Below are positions 8,509-16,347 of a stretch of 64,000 nucleotides of DNA, in pieces. This stretch comes from Zobellia galactanivorans (lineage in GTDB: Bacteria > Bacteroidota > Bacteroidia > Flavobacteriales > Flavobacteriaceae). The stretch covers positions 1,856,501 to 1,920,500 of the forward strand of contig NC_015844.1 of the NCBI RefSeq assembly GCF_000973105.1, given 5' to 3'. Position 1 is the stretch's first letter, and every line of letters begins with the position of its first letter. The translations under genes were made by a program, and so were the position numbers. The notes beneath the pieces were generated by a model. It saw only the letters and a program-made list of their open reading frames with translations, searched no databases and had not been told where the DNA came from.

Positions 8509-9522
8509 ATGAAAGTACTCTACGCCATACAAGGCACGGGAAATGGGCATTTGAGCAGGGCTCGCGACATCATTCCCGCCTTAATGAAAAAGAATATAGA
8601 ACTAGATATACTGGTCAGTGGCACCCAAGCCGATATTAAACTTCCCTTTCCCGTAAAATACCAGCTAAGCGGATGGAGTTTTATATTCGGAAAAAAAGGT
8701 GGCGTTGATATGTGGAGCACCTATCTAAAGACAAATTCCGCCAGGATAAAGAAGGAAATAAAAAGCGTTCCGGTGGCGGCATATGATTTGGTCATCAACG
8801 ATTTTGAACCCATTTCGGCATGGGCCTGCAAGACCAAGAACCTTCCTTGTGTGGCATTGAGCCACCAGGCGGCCGTTTTATCTCGCTATGCCCCCAAACC
8901 GAAGAAAAACGACCCTATAGGTAAGATCATACTCGAAAAATACGCACCGTCAACTACCCAATACGGATTCCATTTTAAATCTTATGACGAACGTATATTT
9001 ACCCCGATCATCAGACAAGATGTTAGGTCCACTACCCGCACCTCGGGAGAACACTACACCGTTTACCTTCCCTCGTACAGCGATGAGAAACTCCTCCATA
9101 TGCTCTCTCAAATAAAGGCTGTAAAATGGCAGGTATTCTCTAAGCACAACCAAAAAGAGATTTTTTCGAACAATATTACCATTAGCCCCATTACCAATGA
9201 GGCGTTTATAAAAAGTATGGCAAGCAGCAAGGGGGTGCTTTGCGGCGCAGGTTTTGAGACCCCGGCCGAAGCCTTACATATGCAGAAGAAACTTTTGGTC
9301 ATCCCCATGAAAGGTCAATATGAACAGCAGTGCAATGCCGCCGCCCTAAAAGAAATGGGGGTTCCGGTAATCAAATCACTAAAGATGAAGCATCTTGACA
9401 AGATAAAAGATTGGGTAGACACCGAAGTCAGGTTAGATGTGCACTACCCCGATATTACCGATGAAATAATAGAATCGGTATTACAAGAATCGTTAACGGT
9501 TCAAAAAAACAGACCTCTTTAA
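8509..9522 (+). CDS. MurG/MGDG-synthase-like glycosyltransferase, possible glycolipid synthase
   Basis: A 337-residue protein starting with an MurG-like N-terminal loop, Q-G-T-G-N-G-H-L-S-R-A (8-18), which binds the acceptor or diphosphate in GT-B enzymes. The C-terminal donor-site region is at about 240-285 (C-G-A-G-F-E-T-P-A-E-A and P-x-K-G-Q-Y-E-Q). It has no signal peptide and no clear membrane helix, so it would act at the inner face of the membrane. Placed between a PlcP-like phosphoesterase and a glycosidase, it could add a sugar to the diacylglycerol that PlcP releases. The next gene begins at the base after its stop. Confidence 0.75.
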   Translation: MKVLYAIQGTGNGHLSRARDIIPALMKKNIELDILVSGTQADIKLPFPVKYQLSGWSFIFGKKGGVDMWSTYLKTNSARIKKEIKSVPVAAYDLVINDFEPISAWACKTKNLPCVALSHQAAVLSRYAPKPKKNDPIGKIILEKYAPSTTQYGFHFKSYDERIFTPIIRQDVRSTTRTSGEHYTVYLPSYSDEKLLHMLSQIKAVKWQVFSKHNQKEIFSNNITISPITNEAFIKSMASSKGVLCGAGFETPAEALHMQKKLLVIPMKGQYEQQCNAAALKEMGVPVIKSLKMKHLDKIKDWVDTEVRLDVHYPDITDEIIESVLQESLTVQKNRPL

Positions 9523-10938
9523 ATGACGCATACCAGTGGGACTCCCCTATTTGACTTGCAAGCTGAAGATTTTGGAACCGATTTTGTCTGGGGCGTTTCT
9601 ACCGCAGCCTATCAGATTGAAGGCGCCTATAAAACCGATGGAAAGGGAAAATCAATTTGGGATGGCTTCGTAAGCAAAAAAGGAAACATTTTTCAAGACC
9701 AACACGGGCAGATCGCTTGTGACTTCTACAACAGGTACAAAGCTGATATTCTCCTGATGAAATCAATGAATATCGACCATTTCCGTTTTTCATTATCATG
9801 GTCGAGAATACTGCCCGACGGTACGGGCAAGGTGAATCAAAAAGGAATCGACTTCTATAACGCCCTCATTGATTTTTGTCTCGAGTGCGGCATTACCCCC
9901 TGGGTCACGCTCTACCATTGGGACCTACCCCAGGCCCTTGAAGACCTAGGCGGTTGGACCAATAGAAAAATACTTCATTGGTTCGAAGCCTATGCACAAA
10001 TTTGCGCCGAAAATTTCGGTGACCGCGTCAAACATTGGATGGTACTCAACGAACCTATGGTATTTACCGGGGCGGGCTATTTTTTAGGCGTACACGCCCC
10101 TGGTAAAAAGGGACTCAAAAACTTTCTTCCCGCTATACACCACGCCGTTCTATGTCAGGCCTTGGGCGGAAAGACATTACGCAAAACCGTACCAAAGGCC
10201 GTAATCGGAACCACTTTTTCCTGTTCGCAAATTACACCTCGCTCCAAAAGCAAAAAGGATATCAAGGCGGCCCACAAGGCCGATGCGCTTTTAAACCGAC
10301 TGTTTATTGAACCGAGCCTGGGCCTTGGTTACCCTAATGAAAGTATACCCGTTCTTCGGAAAATAAAAAAATACCAAAGACCCGAAGACGCCCAGAACAG
10401 CGTTTTTGAGTTTGATTTTATCGGTATTCAAAACTATACGCGGGAAGTCGTTCGCCACAGCTATACGGTACCCTATTTAAGGGCTAAAATTGTAAAGGCC
10501 ACGGAGCGAAACGTCCCAACGACCTTAATGGATTGGGAGGTTTACCCGCCCAGCATATACGAAATGTTGAAAAAATTCAACGCTTACAAGGGCGTAAACA
10601 AGATTTTGATTACCGAAAATGGAGCCGCCTTTAAAGACCGTATGGAGGAAGGGGAAGTCAATGACACCCAACGAACCTCCTATCTTCAAAACTATCTCGC
10701 ACAGGTCCACAAGGCCCGTTCGGAAGGATTAAAAGTATCGGGTTATTTTGTATGGACCTTTACCGACAATTTTGAGTGGGCCGAAGGCTATTATCCGCGG
10801 TTCGGTTTGGTGCATATCGATTTTCAAACCTTAAAGCGCACCATCAAGGCTTCGGGAAAATGGTACGGTAATTTCTTAAAAGGAAGAAAACACACGAAAG
10901 CCATTAAAACCAAAAAAACCGATGTCCCCATCGGCTGA
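9523..10938 (+). CDS. Glycoside hydrolase family 1 beta-glycosidase
   Basis: A 471-residue cytosolic enzyme, the usual length for GH1. The N-terminal signature F-V-W-G-V-S-T-A-A-Y-Q-I-E-G-A is at 21-35, the acid/base Glu177 is in L-N-E-P, and the nucleophile Glu at about 365 is in I-T-E-N-G. Substrate-binding Gln and His-Trp sites (Q-I-E-G, Y-H-W-D-L-P-Q) are present, so it should be active on beta-glucosides or related sugars. It directly follows the glycosyltransferase with no gap, so it may degrade the glycolipid headgroup or its soluble product. A plain catabolic beta-glucosidase is equally possible. Confidence 0.9.
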   Translation: MTHTSGTPLFDLQAEDFGTDFVWGVSTAAYQIEGAYKTDGKGKSIWDGFVSKKGNIFQDQHGQIACDFYNRYKADILLMKSMNIDHFRFSLSWSRILPDGTGKVNQKGIDFYNALIDFCLECGITPWVTLYHWDLPQALEDLGGWTNRKILHWFEAYAQICAENFGDRVKHWMVLNEPMVFTGAGYFLGVHAPGKKGLKNFLPAIHHAVLCQALGGKTLRKTVPKAVIGTTFSCSQITPRSKSKKDIKAAHKADALLNRLFIEPSLGLGYPNESIPVLRKIKKYQRPEDAQNSVFEFDFIGIQNYTREVVRHSYTVPYLRAKIVKATERNVPTTLMDWEVYPPSIYEMLKKFNAYKGVNKILITENGAAFKDRMEEGEVNDTQRTSYLQNYLAQVHKARSEGLKVSGYFVWTFTDNFEWAEGYYPRFGLVHIDFQTLKRTIKASGKWYGNFLKGRKHTKAIKTKKTDVPIG

Positions 10939-11087
10939 ATATTATTCAAGCTAATTCAAATAAGAACGTATGCCGGATATTGCACGGCAAAGATGGGTCT
11001 TATTCGGGCCCTGACCGTAACCCTAAGATTAGGGCTTTATTATGCTTGTGTTAAGCATGAAATTACCTCGCTACCCTTAAAATCAGA

Positions 11088-11111
11088 GTGGGGTGCATAC
11101 GAGCACCCCAC
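11088..11111 (-). terminator. Hairpin downstream of the TRAP operon
   Basis: A perfect 9-bp stem (GTGGGGTGC with GCACCCCAC, 6-base loop) lies 44 bases past the stop of the minus-strand dctM gene. The T-run on that strand is weak, so termination may be partial. The rest of the 216-base gap holds only a small CCCT/AGGG hairpin near 11021-11034 behind the GH1 gene. Confidence 0.5.
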
Positions 11112-11154
11112 AAATATAATCCGTTCATAAATCGGTCCAATACACTAGGGCATC

Positions 11155-12450
11155 CTACAAATCGAACAAACTAGGCAACCACAGACTAAGCTGCGGAATA
11201 TAGGTTACGAGCAGTAGGGCTATTATCATGGCGATAAACAATGGAAATAGCGGTTTTATGACCTTTTCTATGGTAGTATTGGCAATACCGACCCCCACAA
11301 AGAGCACTGAGCCCACGGGCGGCGTACAGAGTCCGATACAAAGGTTCAGAACCATAATAATACCAAAATGCACGGGATCTAATCCTAATTTGGTTACCAC
11401 CGGCAAGAATATGGGCGTAAAGATCAATACCGCCGGGGTCATATCCATAAAAATACCAACGAACAAAAGCAGTAAGTTGATGATAAGCAGTATTACGATT
11501 TTATTGTCACTGATGCCCAAAAGCCCAGAGCTTATTTCTTGGGGAATATTCTCGTATGATAAGGCCCAAGACATACTCATTGAAGCTCCGATCAAGAGCA
11601 TGACAATAGCGGTCGTAGAGGTAGAATCCAATAAAATCTTAGGAAGCCGTTCGAATGAAATCTCCTTATAAAAGAGTCCCAACAACAGACTGTACAGTAC
11701 GGCTATGGCCGAAGCTTCGGTTGCCGTAAAGACTCCCACAACTATACCGCCAATAACGACTACCAACATAAAAAGACTTGGAAGGGCATCGACAAATGTC
11801 TTAAAGATCTGTTTGAACGAGCTGCGCTCCCCAACCTTATAGCCCTTTTTCTTTGCCCAGAACGAAGCAACGATCATCAGGAAGAGTCCCGTCAATATTC
11901 CAGGAATATACCCAGCCAAGAACAGGGCCGCGATCGAAGCCCCTCCACTTGCCAAGGAATAGACGATAAGCACGTTACTAGGGGGAATGACAAGACCGGT
12001 CGTAGCGGCCGTTATATTTACGGCAGCACCAAATTCACGGGAATAGCCTTCCCTTTCCATCTCCGGCCCTAAAATACTTCCCATGGCAGACGCAGCGGCC
12101 ATAGAAGAGCCTGCAATGGCCCCCATGAGCATGGCGGAAACAATGTTGATCAAGGCCAAACCTCCGGGCAAAGCGCCCACTAGGGTCTTCGCAAAGGCGA
12201 TCAAGCGGTGTGCGATACCTCCCTTGTTCATCAATTCCCCAGAAAGGATAAAGAGCGGAATCGCCAAAAGCGCAAAACTGTCAAGTCCTGTCCCTATACG
12301 TTGGGAAACCGTTGTGAATGCCGGTAATACCGGAATGCTCACCAACATGGTAAGCACAGATGATATGGCGATACTCCAGGCAACGGGGGTTCCAATGGCC
12401 AATAAAACCACAAAACTCAGCACCAAAACTAAAATTGGTAAATACTCCAT
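11155..12450 (-). CDS. dctM: TRAP transporter large permease, DctM type
   Basis: A 431-residue, very hydrophobic protein with about 12 membrane segments, the normal size and composition for the DctM subunit. Typical features are G-x-P-V-A-W-S at the N-terminus, I-P-L-F-I-L-S-G-E-L-M near residue 62 and T-P-P-V-G near the end. Together with DctQ and the binding protein it takes up an organic anion driven by sodium. It lies in one operon with uronate isomerase, so hexuronates are the likely substrate. Only 5 bases separate it from dctQ. Confidence 0.9.
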   Translation of the reverse strand: MEYLPILVLVLSFVVLLAIGTPVAWSIAISSVLTMLVSIPVLPAFTTVSQRIGTGLDSFALLAIPLFILSGELMNKGGIAHRLIAFAKTLVGALPGGLALINIVSAMLMGAIAGSSMAAASAMGSILGPEMEREGYSREFGAAVNITAATTGLVIPPSNVLIVYSLASGGASIAALFLAGYIPGILTGLFLMIVASFWAKKKGYKVGERSSFKQIFKTFVDALPSLFMLVVVIGGIVVGVFTATEASAIAVLYSLLLGLFYKEISFERLPKILLDSTSTTAIVMLLIGASMSMSWALSYENIPQEISSGLLGISDNKIVILLIINLLLLFVGIFMDMTPAVLIFTPIFLPVVTKLGLDPVHFGIIMVLNLCIGLCTPPVGSVLFVGVGIANTTIEKVIKPLFPLFIAMIIALLLVTYIPQLSLWLPSLFDL

Positions 12451-12455
12451 AATAC

Positions 12456-12914
12456 TTAATCGTTAAGAAGGTCAGATATTTTATAATAGATAATGAGCAA
12501 GCCACTTATGGGTATCACCAAGTATACCACGGATAAAGGAACTTGCAAGGCCGGAGAATGCTGGTCGAGTACATGCGTAATATACACCAATCGAGACCCT
12601 CCGATGACCAAGGCCCCTAGGCTAAAGAGTATCACCAACCAATGGACCACTAGCTGTAGTTTGCGCTGGGTTCTTTCACTGAAGCGTTTTGGCAGAACAT
12701 CAATGGCTACGTGCAGGTTTTTTCCCGACACATATGCCGCACCCAATATCCCGATCCAAATCATAAGGTACCTGGCCAATTCATCCGTAAAGGAGCTCGG
12801 AGAGCCCAATAAAAATCGGCTGAACACCTGCCACAGAACGTTTAACACCATAACGCCCATTATCGTAACGAGAAAATAGGCCAACACCTTGTCTATGTTT
12901 TTCCGTAATTCCAT
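12456..12914 (-). CDS. dctQ: TRAP transporter small permease, DctQ type
   Basis: A 152-residue protein with four predicted membrane helices and the conserved core D-E-L-A-R-Y-L-M-I-W-I-G (about 44-55), the hallmark of DctQ subunits. The same region carries H-V-A-I-D-V-L-P. It pairs with the large permease encoded immediately downstream and follows the binding-protein gene by one base. Confidence 0.9.
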   Translation of the reverse strand: MELRKNIDKVLAYFLVTIMGVMVLNVLWQVFSRFLLGSPSSFTDELARYLMIWIGILGAAYVSGKNLHVAIDVLPKRFSERTQRKLQLVVHWLVILFSLGALVIGGSRLVYITHVLDQHSPALQVPLSVVYLVIPISGLLIIYYKISDLLND

Positions 12915-12915
12915 A

Positions 12916-13896
12916 TTATTTGGTTGCTTGAATTTCTTGAATCAATTTATACATGGCCTCGTCATCCTTGTACTTGTCAAAGGAATCCTTGATTTTTTCG
13001 GAAAAGAGACTTTTATCGGGCCTGATAATTTCAACCCCTGCCTTTTCTACCTCGGCCAATGCTTCCTCTTCCGATTCGGCCCATAGTTTACGTTGGTAAC
13101 CGATGGATCCGTCAACGGCCTGCTTGAGCCAGCCTTGTTCTTCTTCGGAAAGGCTATCCCACAAATGGGTACCTGCCAAAAGTACATCGGGCAATACGGT
13201 ATGTTCATCTAGGGTATAAAATTTACAGACTTCGTAATGTCGGGAAAGATAGAAGCTAGGCGGGTTGTTCTCCGCACCGTCGACAACACCTTGTTGTAGG
13301 GCCGTATACAGTTCGCCCCAAGAAATGGGCGTTGGTGAACCCCCTAGGTCTTTTACCATGTCCATGGCCGTAACACTTTCCATAACCCTGATCTTTAAAC
13401 CTTCAAGGTCTTCCGGACTATTTATGGGGCGGTCTTTGGTATAGAAACTACGGCTTCCGGCATCGTAATACCCCAATCCCTTGAGCCAATATTGCTCACC
13501 GTCGTTCAACAGTTCCTGCCCAATAGGGCCGTCTAACACATCGAATGAGTGTTGCCTGTCCCTAAACAAAAAGGGCAGGCCCAATACCTTCATTTTTGGC
13601 GCGAAGTTCTCCAAAGTCCCTACCGACACCTTGGTCATATCCAAGCTGCCTATTTGCAGGAGTTCCAAACATTGGCGCTCTGTACCCAATTGCTGGTTCG
13701 GGTAAATTTCGAGGCGCATTTTGCCCCCTGAGACCCTTTTCAGGTCCTCACCCATCTTAACCATGGCCTTGTGTACCGAATGATTGACATCGAGGCCGTG
13801 GGCCAAACGCAAGGTACGGGTGCCGCTAAGCTCGCCACAGCCATTTACCAACAGCATACCTAGGCTGAAAAAAACAACTTTTAAATATAGTTTCAT
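12916..13896 (-). CDS. dctP: TRAP transporter substrate-binding lipoprotein, DctP type
   Basis: A 326-residue protein with a lipoprotein signal (L-L-V-N-G-C, Cys20), so the receptor is lipid-anchored rather than free. The DctP fold is shown by G-T-E-R-Q-C-L-E-L-L-Q-I-G, by the G-L-K-I-R-V region that contains the carboxylate-binding arginine, and by G-V-V-D-G-A-E-N-N-P-P-S-F. It binds a carboxylated sugar and hands it to DctQM. The stop of uxaC lies 11 bases upstream. Confidence 0.92.
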   Translation of the reverse strand: MKLYLKVVFFSLGMLLVNGCGELSGTRTLRLAHGLDVNHSVHKAMVKMGEDLKRVSGGKMRLEIYPNQQLGTERQCLELLQIGSLDMTKVSVGTLENFAPKMKVLGLPFLFRDRQHSFDVLDGPIGQELLNDGEQYWLKGLGYYDAGSRSFYTKDRPINSPEDLEGLKIRVMESVTAMDMVKDLGGSPTPISWGELYTALQQGVVDGAENNPPSFYLSRHYEVCKFYTLDEHTVLPDVLLAGTHLWDSLSEEEQGWLKQAVDGSIGYQRKLWAESEEEALAEVEKAGVEIIRPDKSLFSEKIKDSFDKYKDDEAMYKLIQEIQATK

Positions 13897-13907
13897 GTAG
13901 CTCTTAA

Positions 13908-15362
13908 TTAAAGATCGAAGTATTCTTTTGCATTATTGTAGCAGATGTTCCGTACCATGGTACCGATCCACTCCATATCGTTGGGAAGTTCGCCCTTGGC
14001 CATTTCATTGCCGAACAGGTTACAGAGAATCCGACGGAAATATTCGTGCCTAGGAAAGGAAAGGAAACTTCTTGAGTCTGTAAGCATCCCGATAAAACAG
14101 CTGATAAGTCCCATATTCGACAAGGTGTTGATCTGATCGATCATACCGTGCTTTTGATCCAAGAACCACCATCCGGAGCCCCATTGTACCTTGCCCTTGA
14201 CACTTCCATCGTTAAAGTTTCCGGTCATGGTTGCCATTAAGGCATTGTCCCTAGGGTTTAAGTTATAGAGTATGGTCTTGGTAAGTTTATTTTTGCTATC
14301 GAGGGTATCAAGAAATTTAGAGAGACTCTCGCCTTGGCTATAATCACCTATGGAATCCCATCCCGTATCGGGACCCAATTCGGAAAGCATTCTCGTATTG
14401 TTGTTACGCAAGGCCCCCAAATGAAACTGTTGTACCCAACCAAATTCGTGGTAAGTCTCTGAAAGGAACAACAAAAGGGCACTCTGAAATTTCGCCGCTT
14501 CCAAGGGGCTTACTTGACTTCCACCTCTTCTTTGTTTGAAAATAGCTTTTACTTCCGATTCGGTAAAATCTTCGGCATACAGGTGCGATAGACCGTGGTC
14601 GCACACGAAACAACCGTTAAAATTAAAATATTCGATTCGTTGCCGAAGTGCATCACACAGCTCGTCATAGGTAGTAATTTCGGTGTCGCAAACCTTTGAC
14701 AAACTATCGACATATTCATTATAGGTTTCGCTACCGATCAAGATAGCCTTATCGGGCCTAAAGGCCGTGCTCACCTTGGTCTTAAAATCGCTTTTCACCA
14801 ATTGTTGGTGATATTCCAGTGTATCGATCGGGTCTTCGGTAGTACAAAGTACATCTACGTTCATTTTTGTGATAAGCCCCCTGGCACCAAAGTCTTGGGA
14901 CTGTAGCATTTCCGTAGTGGCATCGTATACCGCTGAAGCGTTCTTTTCGTTCAGGGTCTCCGTAATTCCAAAATACCGAGACAACTCCAGATGCGTCCAA
15001 TGGTACAATGGGTTGCGCATCGTATGCGGAACCGCTTGGGCCCATTTCATGAACTTCTCCTTATCGGTAGCCTCGCCCGTTATGTATTTCTCATCGATAC
15101 CTAGGGTACGCATGGCTCTCCACTTGTAATGGTCCCCATCGATCCAAGCCTTTGTAATACTCGTAAAAACCCGGTTTTCGGCTAGGTCTTTAGGCGGTAA
15201 ATGGTTGTGGTAATCGATAATGGGCATCTGGGCGGCATACTCGTGATAGAGGGTCTGTGCCTGCTTGCTCTCGAGCAAAAAATTATCGTCTAAAAATTTG
15301 GTCACTTTTATTGGTTTTTCAACGTAGTTCAAACTTCTTTTTTCTTTTACAGGGCTTTCCAT
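13908..15362 (-). CDS. uxaC: Uronate isomerase (glucuronate/galacturonate isomerase)
   Basis: A 484-residue enzyme of the amidohydrolase superfamily that converts D-glucuronate to D-fructuronate and D-galacturonate to D-tagaturonate. Metal-ligand histidines 52 and 54 are in I-D-Y-H-N-H-L-P-P. The start at 15362 gives about 20 more N-terminal residues than typical UxaC, which usually begins near the F-L-D-D-N-F-L-L segment; no later ATG is available. It is the first gene of the uptake operon, so import and the first catabolic step are made together. The later genes of the pathway (uxuA, kdgK) are not in this window. Confidence 0.95.
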   Translation of the reverse strand: MESPVKEKRSLNYVEKPIKVTKFLDDNFLLESKQAQTLYHEYAAQMPIIDYHNHLPPKDLAENRVFTSITKAWIDGDHYKWRAMRTLGIDEKYITGEATDKEKFMKWAQAVPHTMRNPLYHWTHLELSRYFGITETLNEKNASAVYDATTEMLQSQDFGARGLITKMNVDVLCTTEDPIDTLEYHQQLVKSDFKTKVSTAFRPDKAILIGSETYNEYVDSLSKVCDTEITTYDELCDALRQRIEYFNFNGCFVCDHGLSHLYAEDFTESEVKAIFKQRRGGSQVSPLEAAKFQSALLLFLSETYHEFGWVQQFHLGALRNNNTRMLSELGPDTGWDSIGDYSQGESLSKFLDTLDSKNKLTKTILYNLNPRDNALMATMTGNFNDGSVKGKVQWGSGWWFLDQKHGMIDQINTLSNMGLISCFIGMLTDSRSFLSFPRHEYFRRILCNLFGNEMAKGELPNDMEWIGTMVRNICYNNAKEYFDL

Positions 15363-15386
15363 GGTTCTAGAAACAACCTGCTGCCT

Positions 15387-15418
15387 CTAAAATAGGTTAC
15401 TATTCTGGTATAGGCAAG
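15387..15418 (-). promoter_or_regulatory. Candidate promoter of the uxaC-TRAP operon
   Basis: On the minus strand a TATTTTAG box (15387-15394) is preceded, 20 bases upstream, by CTTG (15415-15418) in a T-rich context. This is close to the Bacteroidetes consensus TTTG-N19-21-TAnnTTTG. The box lies 24 bases ahead of the uxaC start. Confidence 0.5.
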
Positions 15419-15615
15419 AAAAACTACACAATCAACGTTAGGGCAACAAACACTAGTCAATATTAACAAAGCCGACTGTTAAAATTGCACAAATAGTATC
15501 GTATTGACCACATTCAGAATTAAAACGGCCAAGATCTCGCATTTAAGAAAAGTATAACGCCCTTCTCTTTCTTCTCTGTTTAAATCGATTTAATTTTATA
15601 AAAAAAACGAAACAC

Positions 15616-16326
15616 ATGGATGTAAAGGATAAAGTAGTATATATCACGGGAGGATCAAAGGGAATCGGTTACGGGGTAGCCGCCAAATTATTAGAGTCAG
15701 GGGCCCGAGTGGCCATCAGTGGACGCACGCTTGAAACCGTACAGGAAGCTGCAAAGCAGCTCGACGCGGAAGGCCGTGTTCTAGCCTTGGCATCAAACGT
15801 TGCCAAACATGGCGATGAAAAGGCAGCGGTTCAAAAGATATTGGATACTTGGGGCCAGTTAGATGTGGTCGTAGCCAACGCCGGTGTAGGCCATTTTGCC
15901 CCGGTAGACGAACTTGAAGAGGATGCCTGGCACCAAATGATAGACACGAACTTGAGCGGTGTATTCCACACCCTGAAGGCGTCGGTAGAAGCCTTGAAAA
16001 AATCAAAGGGCTACTACATTACCCTGGCGAGTTTGGCCGGCACCAACTTTTTTGCTTCGGGAGCCGGATATAACGCCTCAAAATTCGGGGTGGTCGGTTT
16101 TACCCAAGCGGCCATGCTAGATTTGCGCAAGTATGACATCAAGGTATCTACCATTATGCCCGGTTCGGTGGCGACCGATTTTGCCGGTAACGAAACCAAT
16201 GAAAAGGATGCCTGGAAAATTCAGCCCGAAGACATTGGCGAACTTGTATATGACCTGCTGAAAATGCATCCGCGTACCTTGCCAAGTAAAATAGAGGTAC
16301 GACCTACAAGACCGGATAAAAAATAA
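15616..16326 (+). CDS. Short-chain dehydrogenase/reductase
   Basis: A 236-residue classical SDR. The NAD(P)-binding T-G-G-S-K-G-I-G is at 11-18, N-A-G at 88-90, and catalytic Ser139, Tyr152 and Lys156 (Y-N-A-S-K). Closest in style to 3-oxoacyl-ACP reductase-like SDRs, but the substrate cannot be read from sequence. It is transcribed divergently from the uronate operon across 253 bases, so a role in uronate or keto-acid reduction is possible but unproven. Confidence 0.85.
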   Translation: MDVKDKVVYITGGSKGIGYGVAAKLLESGARVAISGRTLETVQEAAKQLDAEGRVLALASNVAKHGDEKAAVQKILDTWGQLDVVVANAGVGHFAPVDELEEDAWHQMIDTNLSGVFHTLKASVEALKKSKGYYITLASLAGTNFFASGAGYNASKFGVVGFTQAAMLDLRKYDIKVSTIMPGSVATDFAGNETNEKDAWKIQPEDIGELVYDLLKMHPRTLPSKIEVRPTRPDKK

Positions 16327-16347
16327 ATAGGAAACCTATGGTATAAG

